A stretch of 64,000 nucleotides of DNA from Leuctra nigra. Its lineage: Eukaryota; Arthropoda; Insecta; Plecoptera; Leuctridae. Positions 1 to 11,250 of this stretch are shown in pieces. Numbering within the stretch: position 1 is the stretch's first letter; each line of letters begins with the position of its first letter. Made by a program: the position numbers and the translations under genes. Below the pieces are notes generated by a model that ran no database searches, was not told where the DNA came from, and worked only from the letters and a program-made list of their open reading frames with translations. The DNA lies in the NCBI GenBank assembly GCA_934045905.1, contig OW203764.1, forward strand, positions 37,445,434 through 37,509,433. Direction: 5' to 3'.

Positions 1-79
1 TCCGGTGGTTGTCAGATGAGTTTACAAGCACAGTGGTGCTAATTAGTCATTATTACAATTTAAAATTTAACTTATTAAA

Positions 80-505
80 TCACAGATGAGTTTCAATATG
101 AATCGGTCTTAAGTTGTCTAAAATATTATTAAAGTGGCTTATTTTAGCTTCTGTCAGGGCATCCATTTCCACCTTCGGTAAATTATTCCAAGCACGAACA
201 GCTCGTCCCAACAGAGAGTATCGTCCCACTTCTGTCCGATACCTCTTCACAAACAGCTTTTTCGTGTGGTCCTTTCTGCCAATAAACTTTGGGGGGTATA
301 TTAACTTCTCTAGAACTTGCCAGGCAGGTTGCCCGGACAGCGCCTTGAAAAGATATCGGAGGCTGACTTTGGCGCGCCGAGTCTCTAGTAAGTCCCATTT
401 CAACTCCTGAACAACCCTGCTGACCCTTAGAGCTGGCTGTTTCTTCTTCTTGTCCCACCTGCGGTGACAGTTTATTACATATCTGGCGGCAAACAAAAAA
501 ATCAA
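80..505 (-). mobile_element. LINE (non-LTR retrotransposon) ORF2 C-terminal fragment
   Basis: An open frame of 141 residues on the minus strand reads like the extreme C-terminus of a non-LTR retrotransposon polymerase. It has a basic stretch, then the pattern WDLLETRRAKVSLRYLFKAL, then GRAVRAWNNLP, which is the usual end of insect LINE ORF2 (a tract before the stop with a conserved R-AWN-LP). No reverse-transcriptase motif is present, so this is a 5'-truncated, dead insertion. It lies downstream of the last zinc-finger exon and is not part of the host gene. The clade cannot be told from this piece. Confidence 0.7.
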
Positions 506-1170
506 TAATTATTTGCAAAATAGCAGCTATAAAGACAGACAATTACTAAAAATTACGATATAAATGTCTGTCAAAAACCAATGACACCACATTCACGTCA
601 TATTTTTGAACATTTGAAACAAGCAGGCATAACAATTTTACGTCTGTCTGCGACGAAGGCCCACAAACCCTCGTGACCATAGATCCATAGAGGCTCTGGA
701 GCCTCTTCAACAGTCGCTCAAGCCACGTAGTCGAGCACCGCTTAAATGAGCTCACCACGATGCTACAAATAACAATGAGGAGAACAGGAACTCTACAGCA
801 TCCATCTACAGCTCTGAAGAAACCAACGTTTTCAGACCAAGTTCAACTCTTGTGGAAAAGAAATCTACTATTTTTTAAATTATTATTTGACAAGTAAATA
901 TGCAAGAAGGTAGAAAGTAATTATAGATAATCTGCCTATGTTTTAATGAGGTAAAGAACCAGTTAATTTACATGATCATTTTTATTTGCTAATAGTTCAT
1001 TATTTTAACATAAAATACATAGTGTATATGTAATACATGGAAGGTATAGACATTTACAATTTACATATTTTAAAATGTATTAAACAAACTGTACTCAATT
1101 AGTAGTAGTTCCATGTCAGTCCTAATCTATCTTAAAGCAAAATTATACAATTTCAAATAAATATGCATTC
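506..1170. other. Non-coding stretch after the last zinc-finger exon
   Basis: No coding exon seen. The stretch directly downstream (minus strand) of the exon ending at 1171 is probably its 3' untranslated region. A minus-strand AATAAA lies at 981-986 and could serve as its polyadenylation signal. Confidence 0.4.
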
Positions 1171-1403
1171 TTAGTCATCGGTTAAAACGTTTACTTTGCT
1201 CTTGTGAACTCTTCTCACGTGGCACCTCAGACTGTTGGCGTTCTTCAGAACATAGTTGCAAATGTGACATACAAACGGCCCTTGCATGTCGCCGTGCATG
1301 TTTCGCACATGGTACGTCAGATTGGCACCTCTCGTGAAAGTTCGACCGCACTCGAGGCACCGATGTTTTCCCTTCCGAGACGTTCTCGCACCAGAGAACA
1401 AAT
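1171..1403 (-). CDS. Alternative terminal exon, two C2H2 fingers (array member furthest from the BTB exon)
   Basis: The exon starts after ttccag; its first two bases AT complete a G-initial codon (Asp). It codes for 77 residues. Finger 1 has C16, C19, H32, H37 with helix text TRGANLTYH; the linker is GDMQGPF; finger 2 has C46, C49, H62, H67 with KNANSLRCH. A short basic tail ends in LTDD. The upstream ATG that an ORF finder would pick lies in the intron and is not a real start. It supplies the DNA-binding end of one isoform. Being the most distal exon, it requires the longest splice (about 57 kb) if made in cis. Confidence 0.88.
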
Positions 1404-2887
1404 CTGGAACATTCAAACTTTATACTGACAAGTTACTACCAAAGCCATCAAATCCGACACTAAAAAGTCGAAGATCGAAGGAAATTCAATAAGATTTTTT
1501 TAACTGAAAAATAATTAAAAAAACATTAATCACTGAATAAGTACCCACACTAAATACTTTAAAACTCTAAACACTAAACGCAACACTAAACACTATTTGA
1601 AACACTAACGCATAAACAAGCATGTTGTTCTCGTCATGAATCGTTGGATGGCGAAGAATATGAGAATAAACAAACAAATTGAAGTTCAATCGACCTCTAC
1701 TGTTGACATTGCTTCAAACACTGTTTTTGGCTTGATTTTATTTAAATGTGTTGCTATGTTGAAATAACATCAGCATGGAAAGTGTACAAAAAACGTATGT
1801 ATAAACGTCATAAGAAAGTACCTTTTTGGTTTTTCCGAATTGAAAAATTTGAAAAATTTGACGATTCTCTAATTCGTTGTGTTGGCCACGAGATTGATGA
1901 ATCAAGTATGAAGTTGCCCATACAAAACCTCCAGAACTTCTTCCGCAGGATGCAAAAATAGGACAAAAAAAATGATTCAAAACAATAAAAACATCATAAT
2001 TAAGGACAGAATATCCTTATTTAACAAAATTATCGAAATTTGCTGTTTTCTCGCACACCCGAAAGAAATATAGAGCTCAAGGTCGATGAACGTCATAGCT
2101 CTCTTCACACTAGCGTGTGTCTTGTCTTGAAACCCAGCTTTCTTTGCACATACCAGGTATACATGACTTACCTTCCATTTCCTAGTTGTGAATGTTGCGT
2201 TAGACTTACACATTTTCTTACTCATATAGAGCTTAAAAAAATAATGAAACATTTGAGTTATAACTTATAAGTAATGAATGAGTAACCCAGATTTTACTAT
2301 GAAGAATCAAATCTACAGGTCTGTATCTACGTCATATAATTTTAAGCAACTCAATGAAAGAATGTTCTGCCAACAAAAAAATTTAATTAAATTATAACTT
2401 TATTTATAAAAATGTATGGAACACGAAAAAATATATTACGCCGTTGGGCCACTACCACAATAAAGGAAAAAATTACTTTATCAAATTATTATTAAAAAAT
2501 GCAGGGTTTACAGCCAAGCAATACAATGCCGAACAATCATGTTGAATCTTGCTCTCCAATTGGTCAGCTGTCATTAGTAAAAGGTGCAATGCTTGATTGT
2601 TAACTCCAATAAATATCAATAATAACAAACGAACATCAATTGGATCTAAAATGATCAGTTCATCATCAATTTACAAAGGACCGGGACAGCAATTTTTTAA
2701 GGAGAAATTAAGAAAATGCAAGACGAAATATAGTATAGGTACATATATTAGTAGATCAATGTATAATGGTATATTCCTATGAACAATAATGAAGAACAGT
2801 TTTAAATATAAATACAATAGTAAGTATATATCCAAGTGATGTGTAAAAATAGTATCTAGACAATAACATTCTCTACTAGAATACCTA
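1404..2887. other. Inter-exon sequence, no gene seen
   Basis: AT-rich sequence between two alternative exons. Short open frames on both strands have no recognisable domains and are treated as chance. It holds the intron 3' end for the 1403 exon and the presumed 3' UTR of the 3111 exon. Confidence 0.4.
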
Positions 2888-3111
2888 CTAGTTATTATGA
2901 AAAGTCCGCAGATGTGAACGTAACGAATCAAAGTTTCTAAATACTTTCTGGCATGATGGACATATAAAAGGGCCCCTCAAGTCCCCGTGTATGTTGCGTG
3001 AGTGAAGTCTTAGCGACTTTAACCACGCAAACGAGCTGTTGCACTCCATGCAAGTGTAGAGCTTTGGTAGGCCTCGGCGACTTCCGCTCCTAGCGGCTTT
3101 TTGCGGAGAGC
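2888..3111 (-). CDS. Alternative terminal exon, two C2H2 fingers
   Basis: The acceptor is gttttgcag; the exon begins with GC, completing a Gly codon in the same phase as the others. It codes for 74 residues with a basic lead-in (KAARSGSRRG). Finger 1 is C21, C24, H37, H42 with AWLKSLRLH; the linker is GDLRGPF; finger 2 is C51, C54, H67, H72 with RNFDSLRSH. It ends in FHNN. The aromatic finger 1 helix (AWLK) resembles the 5.6-kb exon (TWLK), which points to common descent of the two. One of the few members with Gly rather than Asp at the junction. Confidence 0.88.
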
Positions 3112-3249
3112 CTGCAAAACATGAAACGCTCATTTATTTCACAGCTGGGATAAGACAGAGAGATAACTATTCAAATATATTAATAGAGTTGTAACGAGAT
3201 ACGTTATGTGAAGCAGTAATGATGAGCGTTTGCGTTATGATTCCGGGAT

Positions 3250-3364
3250 TTTTTTTTTTTTTTATTGTTTTATTTTATACATATATACATTTATACACTC
3301 AAAATTAAGCTGAAGCCCCACAAAGCCAAGTAATGGCTTGACTGCGGGGCAGAATCATATATTA
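3250..3364 (-). mobile_element. Possible retrotransposon 3' tail
   Basis: Read on the minus strand, an AT-rich stretch with ATAAAATAAAACAATAAA-like text ends in a run of A at 3250-3265, as left by a reverse-transcribed insertion. The body upstream holds a small GC-rich hairpin around 3325-3352 (GCCCC..GGGGC). No coding sequence remains. It could also be simple AT-rich DNA. Confidence 0.35.
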
Positions 3365-3761
3365 TAAAAATCACAAAAGAATTTCACCAACTCTTCAAAT
3401 AATAACTATACCTACACAATAAAAAATGCTTAGTACATACATAATTGGCATTCATACAACAGACCAGACTTAAATATATTCCTCTCCTACATTCCCTCTA
3501 TTGATTAAATCCTAATGGGAACTCAAACTCTGTGGAGGACAAACTTGCAACTAACCAGAGAGAAATTATTATTATTATATTATCATATTATCAAAGAGAA
3601 TTCAGAACTAAGTCAATTAATAACCATAGCAATGATCGGTCTGACTAGAGATATTGACGTCAAAATAATTAAGTTCTGAAACCACCTTTAGATAGGTGAG
3701 AATATATTATAAATAACCCAAAAGAAAAGAGTGGATAGCCAAATTAAATTAGGGTAAACTC

Positions 3762-4211
3762 GGGAATGGCTCAGGTCCCGGTCATCCGGGATCCCTGCCA
3801 GTAGAATTAGAATCCCGGTCACGTTCCGTGACGTCACAATCTCAGTAGATAATGTGTATTCATTAGACTCTTGTGAATGCGTTTCAGCAACGCCACCTCG
3901 GTGGTCATGTGGTCAACGCATTGGCTTGCGGTGCCAGGGGTCGCCGGTTCGATTCTTGTTGGGGTCGCACTTATTTATTTTGAAGTTTTCATAACTTTTA
4001 ATTCTGTCTAACCATAGAGTTATTTTTTTTAAGTTGCCCAGCTTTAATTTTCGCTAGTTCGAATTTGTCTACCCATAGAGAGTTTTATTCCTTCGTCTGC
4101 CCAGTAACACGTATGAGCCTGTCAGAGGACTAGCTGTGACGTCACGAAGCGTGACCGGGATTCTAATTCTACTGGCAGGGATCCCGGATGACCGGGACCT
4201 GAGCCAGACCC
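3762..4211. mobile_element. TIR element of 450 bp with tRNA-like core
   Basis: The ends are inverted repeats of about 65-70 bp (outer ends GGGAATGGCTCAGG and GGGTCTGGCTCAGG when both are read inward). The flanks carry a direct repeat GGTAAACTC at 3753-3761 and 4212-4220, so this is an insertion with a duplicated target. There is no transposase, so it is a non-autonomous DNA element. The unusual part is a tRNA-like segment in the middle (listed separately). Confidence 0.75.
3894..3971 (+). repeat. tRNA-derived (SINE-like) segment inside the TIR element
   Basis: The stretch has the layout of a tRNA gene: a near-match to an A box (TGGTCATGTGG), then GGCTTGCGGTGCCAGGGG, then a perfect B box GGTTCGATTC at 3946-3955. 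Flanking stems are poor, so it is not a functional tRNA. Such boxes are the internal RNA polymerase III promoter of SINEs. Here it lies between the inverted arms of a DNA element. Confidence 0.6.
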
Positions 4212-4618
4212 GGTAAACTCATTGCACAGTAATTAATATGTCATTATTCACACAAAAAATTGAATGATGAAAGATGATGGTCAGCAAAAATAACTCTAAC
4301 ATCTGCATGGATCAATTTTGTATTAAGCTTTTTAAAAACCTTGTCAGGTCAGGATATTATCTAAGCAGAAGTGATCTAAATTGTGAAAGTAAACATGGAA
4401 AGGATCTCTTTTCAGGAATTTAAGATCAGGACTTAGGACATTGTTATTTTAACAACTATGTTTGAGAAAAATAATAGACAACATTAAACTTTAAATATAT
4501 ATTTGGACATAGATCCATGTCTTTATAAGATATGAAAAAAACTAAATTAAGAAACCTACTAAACAACATAATTGAATCTGTTATATAAATAATCAAATTA
4601 AAATGAATAAAATAACTA

Positions 4619-4923
4619 CTAGAGATAATGATGAAGACTCTGGTGTAGTCTCAGAGAATTAAGACTTCTATACGTCGTCTGGCACTCGGAGCAGGAAAAC
4701 GGCCCAACACTATTGCTGTGATACTTGCTAGTATGTTTAGACAGAGAGTTAAAATTCCTGAACACATTCTTGCAAACTAGACACGTAAACGGTCCCTGCT
4801 TCTCCCCGTGAACATTTTGCACATGCTGCTGGAGGCCTTTAACCCAGGTGTAGGAGCACGCACACAAGTTGCACTGGAAGCGTTTAGCGTGATCGAACAG
4901 TGGGCTGCTGCTCTGAAGATAAT
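4619..4923 (-). CDS. Alternative terminal exon with three C2H2 fingers
   Basis: The acceptor is ctttcag and the exon opens with AT (Asp). It codes for 101 residues and is the only member with three fingers: C18, C21, H34, H39 (TWVKGLQQH); C48, C51, H64, H69 (RNFNSLSKH); C78, C81, H94, H99 (RSLNSLRLH). The third finger resembles a second copy of finger 2 (the SLNSLR helix), joined by SNSVGPF, a variant of the usual GDLQGPF linker. An ATG-based ORF would miss the first cysteines. The extra finger should lengthen the DNA site of this isoform. Confidence 0.88.
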
Positions 4924-5567
4924 CTGAAAGTATTCAACAAATAGAATACTTTAGTCCAAGCCGGTTGATATTTTAAAGCTTGGAAAAGAAGGTACTCACA
5001 GCTATGGACACAAAAAGTCACTATTCATGTCAATAAATTCCATATTATGTCACTGAAGAGCTTCATTTCAATTGCTGACATGGAAATATGAGATTTAGGT
5101 GGGAAATGAAATACCAATTGCCAGTGGAAAACGAAATGCTTGTTGTACATAACAGTTGGCTGTAAAATATAATGGCAACCATGTCAATCATAACATGTAA
5201 TGGTTGCCATGTAAAATATAGTGGTAACAATATAATAATATAATGGTTGCCAGTGCCACGTAAAACATACCAGTTGCCATGTACAATGAGGACTTTATTT
5301 TATATTGACTACATGAGAGACATTAATTTAGTATTGATATCTTTAATATGAAGTACAAAACATAATCACTTTTACATATTATAATTATTAATAATATTGT
5401 TCGTATCAAAAGTATAATCATTCGAATAATCATCGATTGTTCATGTGTCCATTATATTTTATATATTCATCCACAAAAATAACATCGTAAATATTAATAA
5501 GAAAACACTTTGCGGTTGTCAACATTAAAATAAAACTTCGTGTATGTAAGCGGTATGTTCGATTTGA
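4924..5567. repeat. Inter-exon sequence with degenerate GGTTGCCATGTAAAA repeats
   Basis: Between 5112 and 5286 the text TGCCATGTAAAATATA and its variants recurs several times, some inverted (TGGCAACCATG). It looks like a decayed minisatellite or several remnants of one short element. The rest of the interval is AT-rich with no exon. Confidence 0.4.
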
Positions 5568-5785
5568 TCAGAAGTGATGAGACCGACTCTTGTGACTGCG
5601 GAAAGTGTTCATGTTCCGGAATACTTTCTTGCAGATTGGACACAAATACGGCCCCCGAAAGTCGCCATGGAGATTCCTCTGGTGCGTCTTCAGAGCCTTG
5701 AGCCAGGTGAACGAGCTCGGACATTGCGGACACTGGTACGGCTTCGCTTGACCGTCCGGAGTATCATTCACGGTCAGGATGAAAT
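5568..5785 (-). CDS. Alternative terminal exon, two C2H2 fingers
   Basis: The acceptor is cttctag, one of the few in the array that ends in TAG rather than CAG; the exon begins AT (Asp). It codes for 72 residues. Finger 1 is C19, C22, H35, H40 with TWLKALKTH; the linker is GDFRGPY; finger 2 is C49, C52, H65, H70 with RNMNTFRSH. It ends in SHHF. The finger 1 helix is close to that of the 3.0-kb exon, so the two probably arose by duplication. Confidence 0.88.
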
Positions 5786-6090
5786 CTAGAAGTGGAGAAA
5801 TACATGTCGTGGATTAGAAGTAATAGGTACTTCATTGATGGGCAGTATGTTAGAGTTAGTAGAGTTAGTAATTCTCACAGATTTATTCTGGATGTTTCTT
5901 CATTGGTGAGACGAACACAGCAGGAAGCAAGGTTCAATGTCGAAGGAAGGAGCTACTTTAGTACTGCAAATAACTCCAGTTCTTCTCTGAAGATGAAGAA
6001 TCTTGGAGACTTGATAAATAATTTCATACTCCCAAAGTGTCTAACTGGAAGTGGCTAGTTGGTTAGTTGGGTTGGTTGTGGTTAGTGGGT

Positions 6091-7048
6091 AATTGAGCGA
6101 GCGAAGCGAGCGTCTCCTTTTGACTCTGTTGACACGGACCTCTGTTCTTTTTTTTTTTTTCTTTTTTTTTTTTTTGGATGCTATCTGGATCAATGAAAGT
6201 TGCAACGTTTCACCGATCGATCTGAAATTTTGCACACATGTAGAGACAACCCTTTCTGTTTGCTGACCCAATTTTTTTTTGAAATCCATTGATTGGTTAA
6301 AATTTAAATAAACATCTCCTGATAGGCTGAAAAATGAAAACGGTCTTCGATAAATGTGATCAAACTCATATTTTGCATGGTCATTAAGACCAACATTGCC
6401 TCTTATTTTGCAAATTTTCAGACAAATCCTCCCATTGGTTAAAATTTAAAAAAATATTTCATTTGATTATTGAAATTTAAACTAGAACCGTTTGACCGAT
6501 CAACTTAAAACTTTGCATGGTAATTGGGACCAACATTATCTGTACGTTTAACAATTTTCAGACTAATCTGTGTTTAATTCCAAAAGTTTTTGACAGTTTA
6601 GGGACATTTTGCGCTTGGCTGTCAAATTTCTCGAATTTCACATTTCACGTCATCTTCGAATCTTCAGTCCAAGGTAGTCAGAGCAGAAACTTTCAAACAT
6701 ATATGAAACTGATATGACCGTTCAACAGATCGATCTAATATTGTGTTCACACTTTTATATCATATGAGTGATCCCAGGTATATTTTTTGAACGAGATCCT
6801 GTGATTTTTGAAAATTAACAAGGAACCGCTCAATCATAAAGTTTCAATCGATCAACTTAAAAGTTTGCATGGTTATTGGGACCAATATTTTAGGAATTGT
6901 TGGAGATTTTCATACAAGTCTGTGACGAAATTCAAGAATTATTGGCTTTTAAAGGACATTTTCGATAGGTAGACAAAATTTTGGTTAGAGGTGTTGCGCG
7001 TATCCGTGCTCGCTCATCAACGTGTTACTCAGAGCATTTTCCTAGTAG
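6091..7048 (+). mobile_element. Dispersed repeat family A, copy 1 (about 0.95 kb)
   Basis: It begins with GAGCGAGCGAAGCGAGCG, runs into a T-rich tract and several phrases such as GATCAACTTAAAACTTTGCATGG, and ends with GTGCTCGCTCATCAACG followed by GCATTTTCCTAG. Copies of the same layout are at 33757..34650 (same direction) and at 61125..62087 and 15751..16385 (inverted). There is no coding capacity. The ends carry GAGCGAGC and its complement, so it is probably a non-autonomous DNA element, but no clear target duplication was found. Confidence 0.65.
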
Positions 7049-8089
7049 TAGTCATCATTAATTAATCATTACTACTCATATCAACTAAGTTGTGTAACAT
7101 TTTAATTCAAAAGTAGGTATAAATCGCAACTAAAGGTTCACTTTTGGACTTCCTGTTGCAAATAACCGACAACTGTAATTTTATACTGAAGAGATAACTG
7201 AAGTTGCGAAACTACTTCGTTTCCATTCTAAATAAAGAAAACTATCGTGATTTAAATCCGTGTTCTGATGACACAATTTAGTGCAGAATAACTCCACGAG
7301 TTATTAGAGTGTATGAAACAGAGGACACTTTCCTGATAAAATGATAAGGTGACAAAAAAGCATTAAATATTTGAGATTGTAATCATTTATAATGTCAATT
7401 AATAACATACGAAGTCCTTCGTACTGGCATTGTGTTACATTACAGCTTTGCACTCTTGGCATGATATGACCTCCTATACTTAGAGTGGGTAGGTATTCAT
7501 ATTTCATAAAACTTTCTTCACATCTTCGTGCAAGTCATTAGAACCCTTTTAGTGTGACTAGCAAATTAATTGTCTTCATAAATGTACCAAAATATTTTAG
7601 AAAAATGTCACCATGGAGACTTGGGAAAAATATAACTGCACTTATTAAGAGGAATTACGTTGAAACATCCAATGGACGAAAGAAAGCAGTAAAACACTAA
7701 TAAAAGTTCCACAAATATATCTAAAAATGATAACACAAAATACTTTAATGATACAATAGATATATTGGTTTTGCAAAGAAATTACAGGTCGGAAATGCAT
7801 CTTAATAACGTTTTAAATGTGTAAACATGTCTTGTTCTGTATGTCGCAAAATCACAAGGGGAAACTATCAAATTAGTAAAAATTATATCTTGGAGATCAG
7901 ATCATGTTTAATACTCTTTGCTGACAGTGTAATATAAAATATCTATTTGAATCAAGGGCTGTGCTAGTCAGGAGACGTCCATTAATTGTCACAGTTTCTA
8001 TGCCTTCTTCATCCCCATGACACCACTTGTCACAAAAGCAGTGACCCTCCCCCCAGTAATTCCGTCATATTGTAATATGTGACGCCCCC
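7049..8089. other. Inter-exon sequence, no gene seen
   Basis: AT-rich non-coding sequence. The last part (7990-8089) is GC-richer and directly follows the stop of the next exon, so it is likely 3' UTR. Confidence 0.35.
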
Positions 8090-8313
8090 CTAATTGTGTA
8101 CGTCATACATGGACGCCTCCTCCGCACTTCTGGCATGGAACACGCTCCTGTGGCTGCGTAAGGTGTTCATATTCCGGAACACTTTCGCACACAGTGGACA
8201 GGTAAATGGGCCGCGCAAGTCGCCGTGAGAGTTGCGCGTGTGATATTTCAGACCCCGCATCTTCGAGTACGAGCTGCTGCATTGTGTGCACTTGAAACGT
8301 TTAGCAACACAAT
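8090..8313 (-). CDS. Alternative terminal exon, two C2H2 fingers
   Basis: The acceptor is tttccag; the exon opens with AT (Asp). The frame has no early ATG, so simple ORF calling shows another frame here. Reading from the acceptor gives 74 residues: finger 1 C9, C12, H25, H30 with SKMRGLKYH; linker GDLRGPF; finger 2 C39, C42, H55, H60 with RNMNTLRSH; then an acidic tail EEASMYDVHN and a TAG stop. The fingers start only nine residues after the junction, one of the shortest lead-ins. Confidence 0.88.
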
Positions 8314-8664
8314 CTGGAAAATGTACATTAAAATCAGATGAAATGTTGGTATTGGTAACAATTTTTTCGAGGATGATTTTCTAATAAGACAAGGAAAAAA
8401 TATTCAGGCAAATGTTAATCACAGAATATTTATTTAATGTATCCAAAGTTTACATATAAGTTTAATAAAAATACATTTGCTCGACACAGAAGAAAAGAAA
8501 AGAATTAATAAGTAAAATTCATACACTCCTTGATATATTCGGAACAACAGAACGCTAGTGTCGCTCAAGTCAAGCTTACAATTCAGCACAATTTTCAATG
8601 TGATGAACATAATATTTTTTTAAATGTGGAATTAAAATAATATTGTCAACACGTTGTTAATTAA

Positions 8665-8807
8665 CAATCTGTGGATTGGAAAAGGGTCATTTTATTTTCC
8701 CGTCCCCTACTTTACCTGCGTGCGCACCATGCCCCATTCTCTTGGGTTGAGCTCACTAAGATACCGTAAGATACCTGTTTTTCAAGATAATCCCAATCCA
8801 CAGATTG
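8665..8807. repeat. Small MITE with 15-bp terminal inverted repeat
   Basis: CAATCTGTGGATTGG at the left is matched by its complement at 8793-8807. It lies in an intron and has no coding content. Confidence 0.5.
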
Positions 8808-9086
8808 GTTGCAGGTCACTTTAGCAAGCAATTGTATTATTGCTAAATCAAATGAATTTGAGATTCAAATGAATTACAACGATGTCTAGTTGACAACTCG
8901 TAAAAGAGAATAACTTCTGCACAGTAGAATATGTTCCGTCAGTGTCAAAGTCATCTTTTACTAAGGTCAGCAGAGTAGCACTAGTAATAACTTTATATTT
9001 TCTAATAGAAAGTGGTTCAAACTGGCGATTTAAGGGGTGATGATAGGGTGGGGAGGATTAAAGTTATTTCAGTTTGCCATCCAGTT

Positions 9087-9283
9087 CTAGTTCTGCTTGT
9101 GGTGAGTGGCATTGTGAGTGCGCAGAGACGGAAAGTTTTTGAATACTCTATTGCACATTGCACAGAGATATGGTCCTTGCAAGTCACCGTGCTTGTAGCG
9201 AACATGGTACTTGAGATTCCACTTGTATGCAAATGATTTCCCGCACTGCACGCACTTGGAACGATTAGACTTTGTTGTGGCAT
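9087..9283 (-). CDS. Alternative terminal exon, two C2H2 fingers
   Basis: The acceptor is cttttgcag and the exon begins AT (Asp). It codes for 65 residues. Finger 1 is C11, C14, H27, H32 with AYKWNLKYH; linker GDLQGPY; finger 2 is C41, C44, H57, H62 with KNFPSLRTH, where Pro replaces the usual Asn at helix position 2. It ends three residues after the last His. The compact form is close to the minimal two-finger unit of the array. Confidence 0.88.
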
Positions 9284-10326
9284 CTGCAAAAGATGGAATC
9301 AAACAAAACAATGTGAATTGCAATAAAATACTCAAACACTAATAGTGGAGTAAGTTGGAAAAGGAATGCTGTATCAAATTTGTTACAATTTGTTTAAAAA
9401 TAAATTCATCTAAGAGATTTATTGAAACGAATACAACAAATTACTTTAAATATAACCGAGGGGTGGAAATATATATTGAACGAATACCTACATAATATTT
9501 GGCTGCTGATTATTATACGATAAGCATTAACATTAATGTAAACTACTAAAGAAACAAATTCTACAATACAGATGGAATCCACATTAATAAATCTGTACAT
9601 TCCTAACTAGGTAGCTCAGTACCATAATATGTAAGCAATACCATGTATAAAGCTCATCTATCACTATCACCAATTCCATTAGATGTGCTGTCAATTGTAT
9701 TAGAAGTATCAATCGGTGATTTGTTTGTCTGGCTTTGTCCAGCAAGCTACTCCAATAAATTAACAATTCAGAACAGTCTGCACTAGCTCAATAAATAGTT
9801 TGGAGCATCCTGCACGGAACCAATTCCTTTTCCTGCACATCTGCTTGGAGCAGTTCCGAGCAAACCATCAAACAAAACATAGTACCTAGTACCTATTAAT
9901 AAAATTGGTGCATAACAATAAGAAGTATCAATGAAATAATTGTTGTATTCCGATTTTTAATGTTGGATGCTTCAAATAAACCATTGCCAATATTTCTCAA
10001 AAGATTCATACTATAGGAATAATGGTTGTTTGTATAAAAAATATTTCGTTCATAAAATGTGCAAAATAATTTGAGTTATTTATATGTAAGAATATCTACA
10101 AAATATTTATTGACACTACCTATATGAGAGATAAAATATAAATGATGATATAAATAATAAAGTATGGTAATAACAGCTGAAATCTCCCCCAAAAACAGAA
10201 CCAAATACTTTTGGGTAATGGTCGATTATATGCATACTTGTAGAATATCGTCCCTTCTCTGAAATGTCCTAACAGGGGCCATATTCTAGAACTTTAAACG
10301 TTCTAGAATACGCCTCCTGTCGGTAA
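9284..10326. other. Inter-exon sequence, no gene seen
   Basis: AT-rich. A short inverted pair AGAACTTTAAACGTTCT occurs near 10288-10304. No exon found. Confidence 0.35.
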
Positions 10327-10565
10327 TTACATGCTCATGTTACTATTTGCATGAGTTGAACTCTTATGACAACGTAAACTGTTAACGTTCTTGAACAGTC
10401 GCTTGCAAATGGGACACGGATACGGGCCCTGTAAGTCACCGTGGATGTTGCGCATGTGAAATATCAGAGCATCATTGCGGGAGAACGTTTTGAAGCAAAT
10501 CGCGCAAGTACACCGAAGTGCTTGCTTGTTGAGAGATACAGAGTCACCCGCTTTCACACGCACAT
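10327..10565 (-). CDS. Alternative terminal exon, two C2H2 fingers
   Basis: The acceptor is ttcacag; the exon begins AT (Asp). It codes for 79 residues. Finger 1 is C21, C24, H37, H42 with SRNDALIFH (an extra Cys at 19 precedes it); linker GDLQGPY; finger 2 is C51, C54, H67, H72 with KNVNSLRCH. The tail is ANSNMSM. Finger 1 residues RND around the helix start are unlike any neighbour, so this isoform should read a different half-site. Confidence 0.88.
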
Positions 10566-10792
10566 CTGTGAAGTAACAAAACAATCCGTTAGCTTTGACA
10601 GAAACCAAAATGTGGCGATGCAATTAAAATACCGGAACATAACGGAAAGCATGTCTAAAATACTTTACAATGCATCTTTTGTGGTAGTATTTTACATGGA
10701 ATTAGGAATGATTATTAAATAAGACAATCTGTAAATTACAATTGTGTGTTTGTTGCAGACTTTTATAGTTCAACAATCTGGTTCAACCAACA

Positions 10793-11250
10793 GGTCTGTT
10801 CGTTTACCCTGCCAAATCTGCCAAACGGTGTTTGTTTTGAAATTTGATAACTTGTGGTAGCTCACAGCCGGTTCGATTTGACGTTTGTGGCAGGTTGTTG
10901 TAGTAGCCAAAACTTCCCACATCCTACACATGCTTCTGAGGAGGTGTAAGTTGTGGCAAAGTCAAAATGGCGACATTTATTTATATCGAGTCGAGTGTAA
11001 ATGGCATTGATTTCCAACTATGCATCGATGAATACATGGCGATCAAGCTGAGAGGTAAATATACATTACTTTAATAAAATATGTCTTTATTAACGCATAG
11101 TTTTTGTAAATCTTATTGCTCAATTGAAGGTTGTGCCAAATCTACCATAAAAGCGTTCGTTTTGTGCGGCAATTTGTTGTAACTCCGCCCACTTTTGGCT
11201 CTACCACAGGCTACCATTTGGCAGGTTGTGCGAGTGTAAGCGAACAAGCC
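10793..11250. mobile_element. MITE of about 460 bp
   Basis: The ends are imperfect inverted repeats: GGTCTGTTCGTTTACCCTGCC on the left and, read inward, GGCTTGTTCGCTTACACTCG on the right. There are further inverted matches inside (GCCAAATC, TGGCAGGTTGT). No coding content. Confidence 0.55.

Noticed and set aside
3894..3971. Functional tRNA gene
   Set aside because: The B box is good but the A box is imperfect and the acceptor stem does not pair convincingly; it is SINE-like.
5112..5286. CRISPR-like array of short repeats
   Set aside because: The repeats are irregular, partly inverted and vary in spacing; eukaryotic context.
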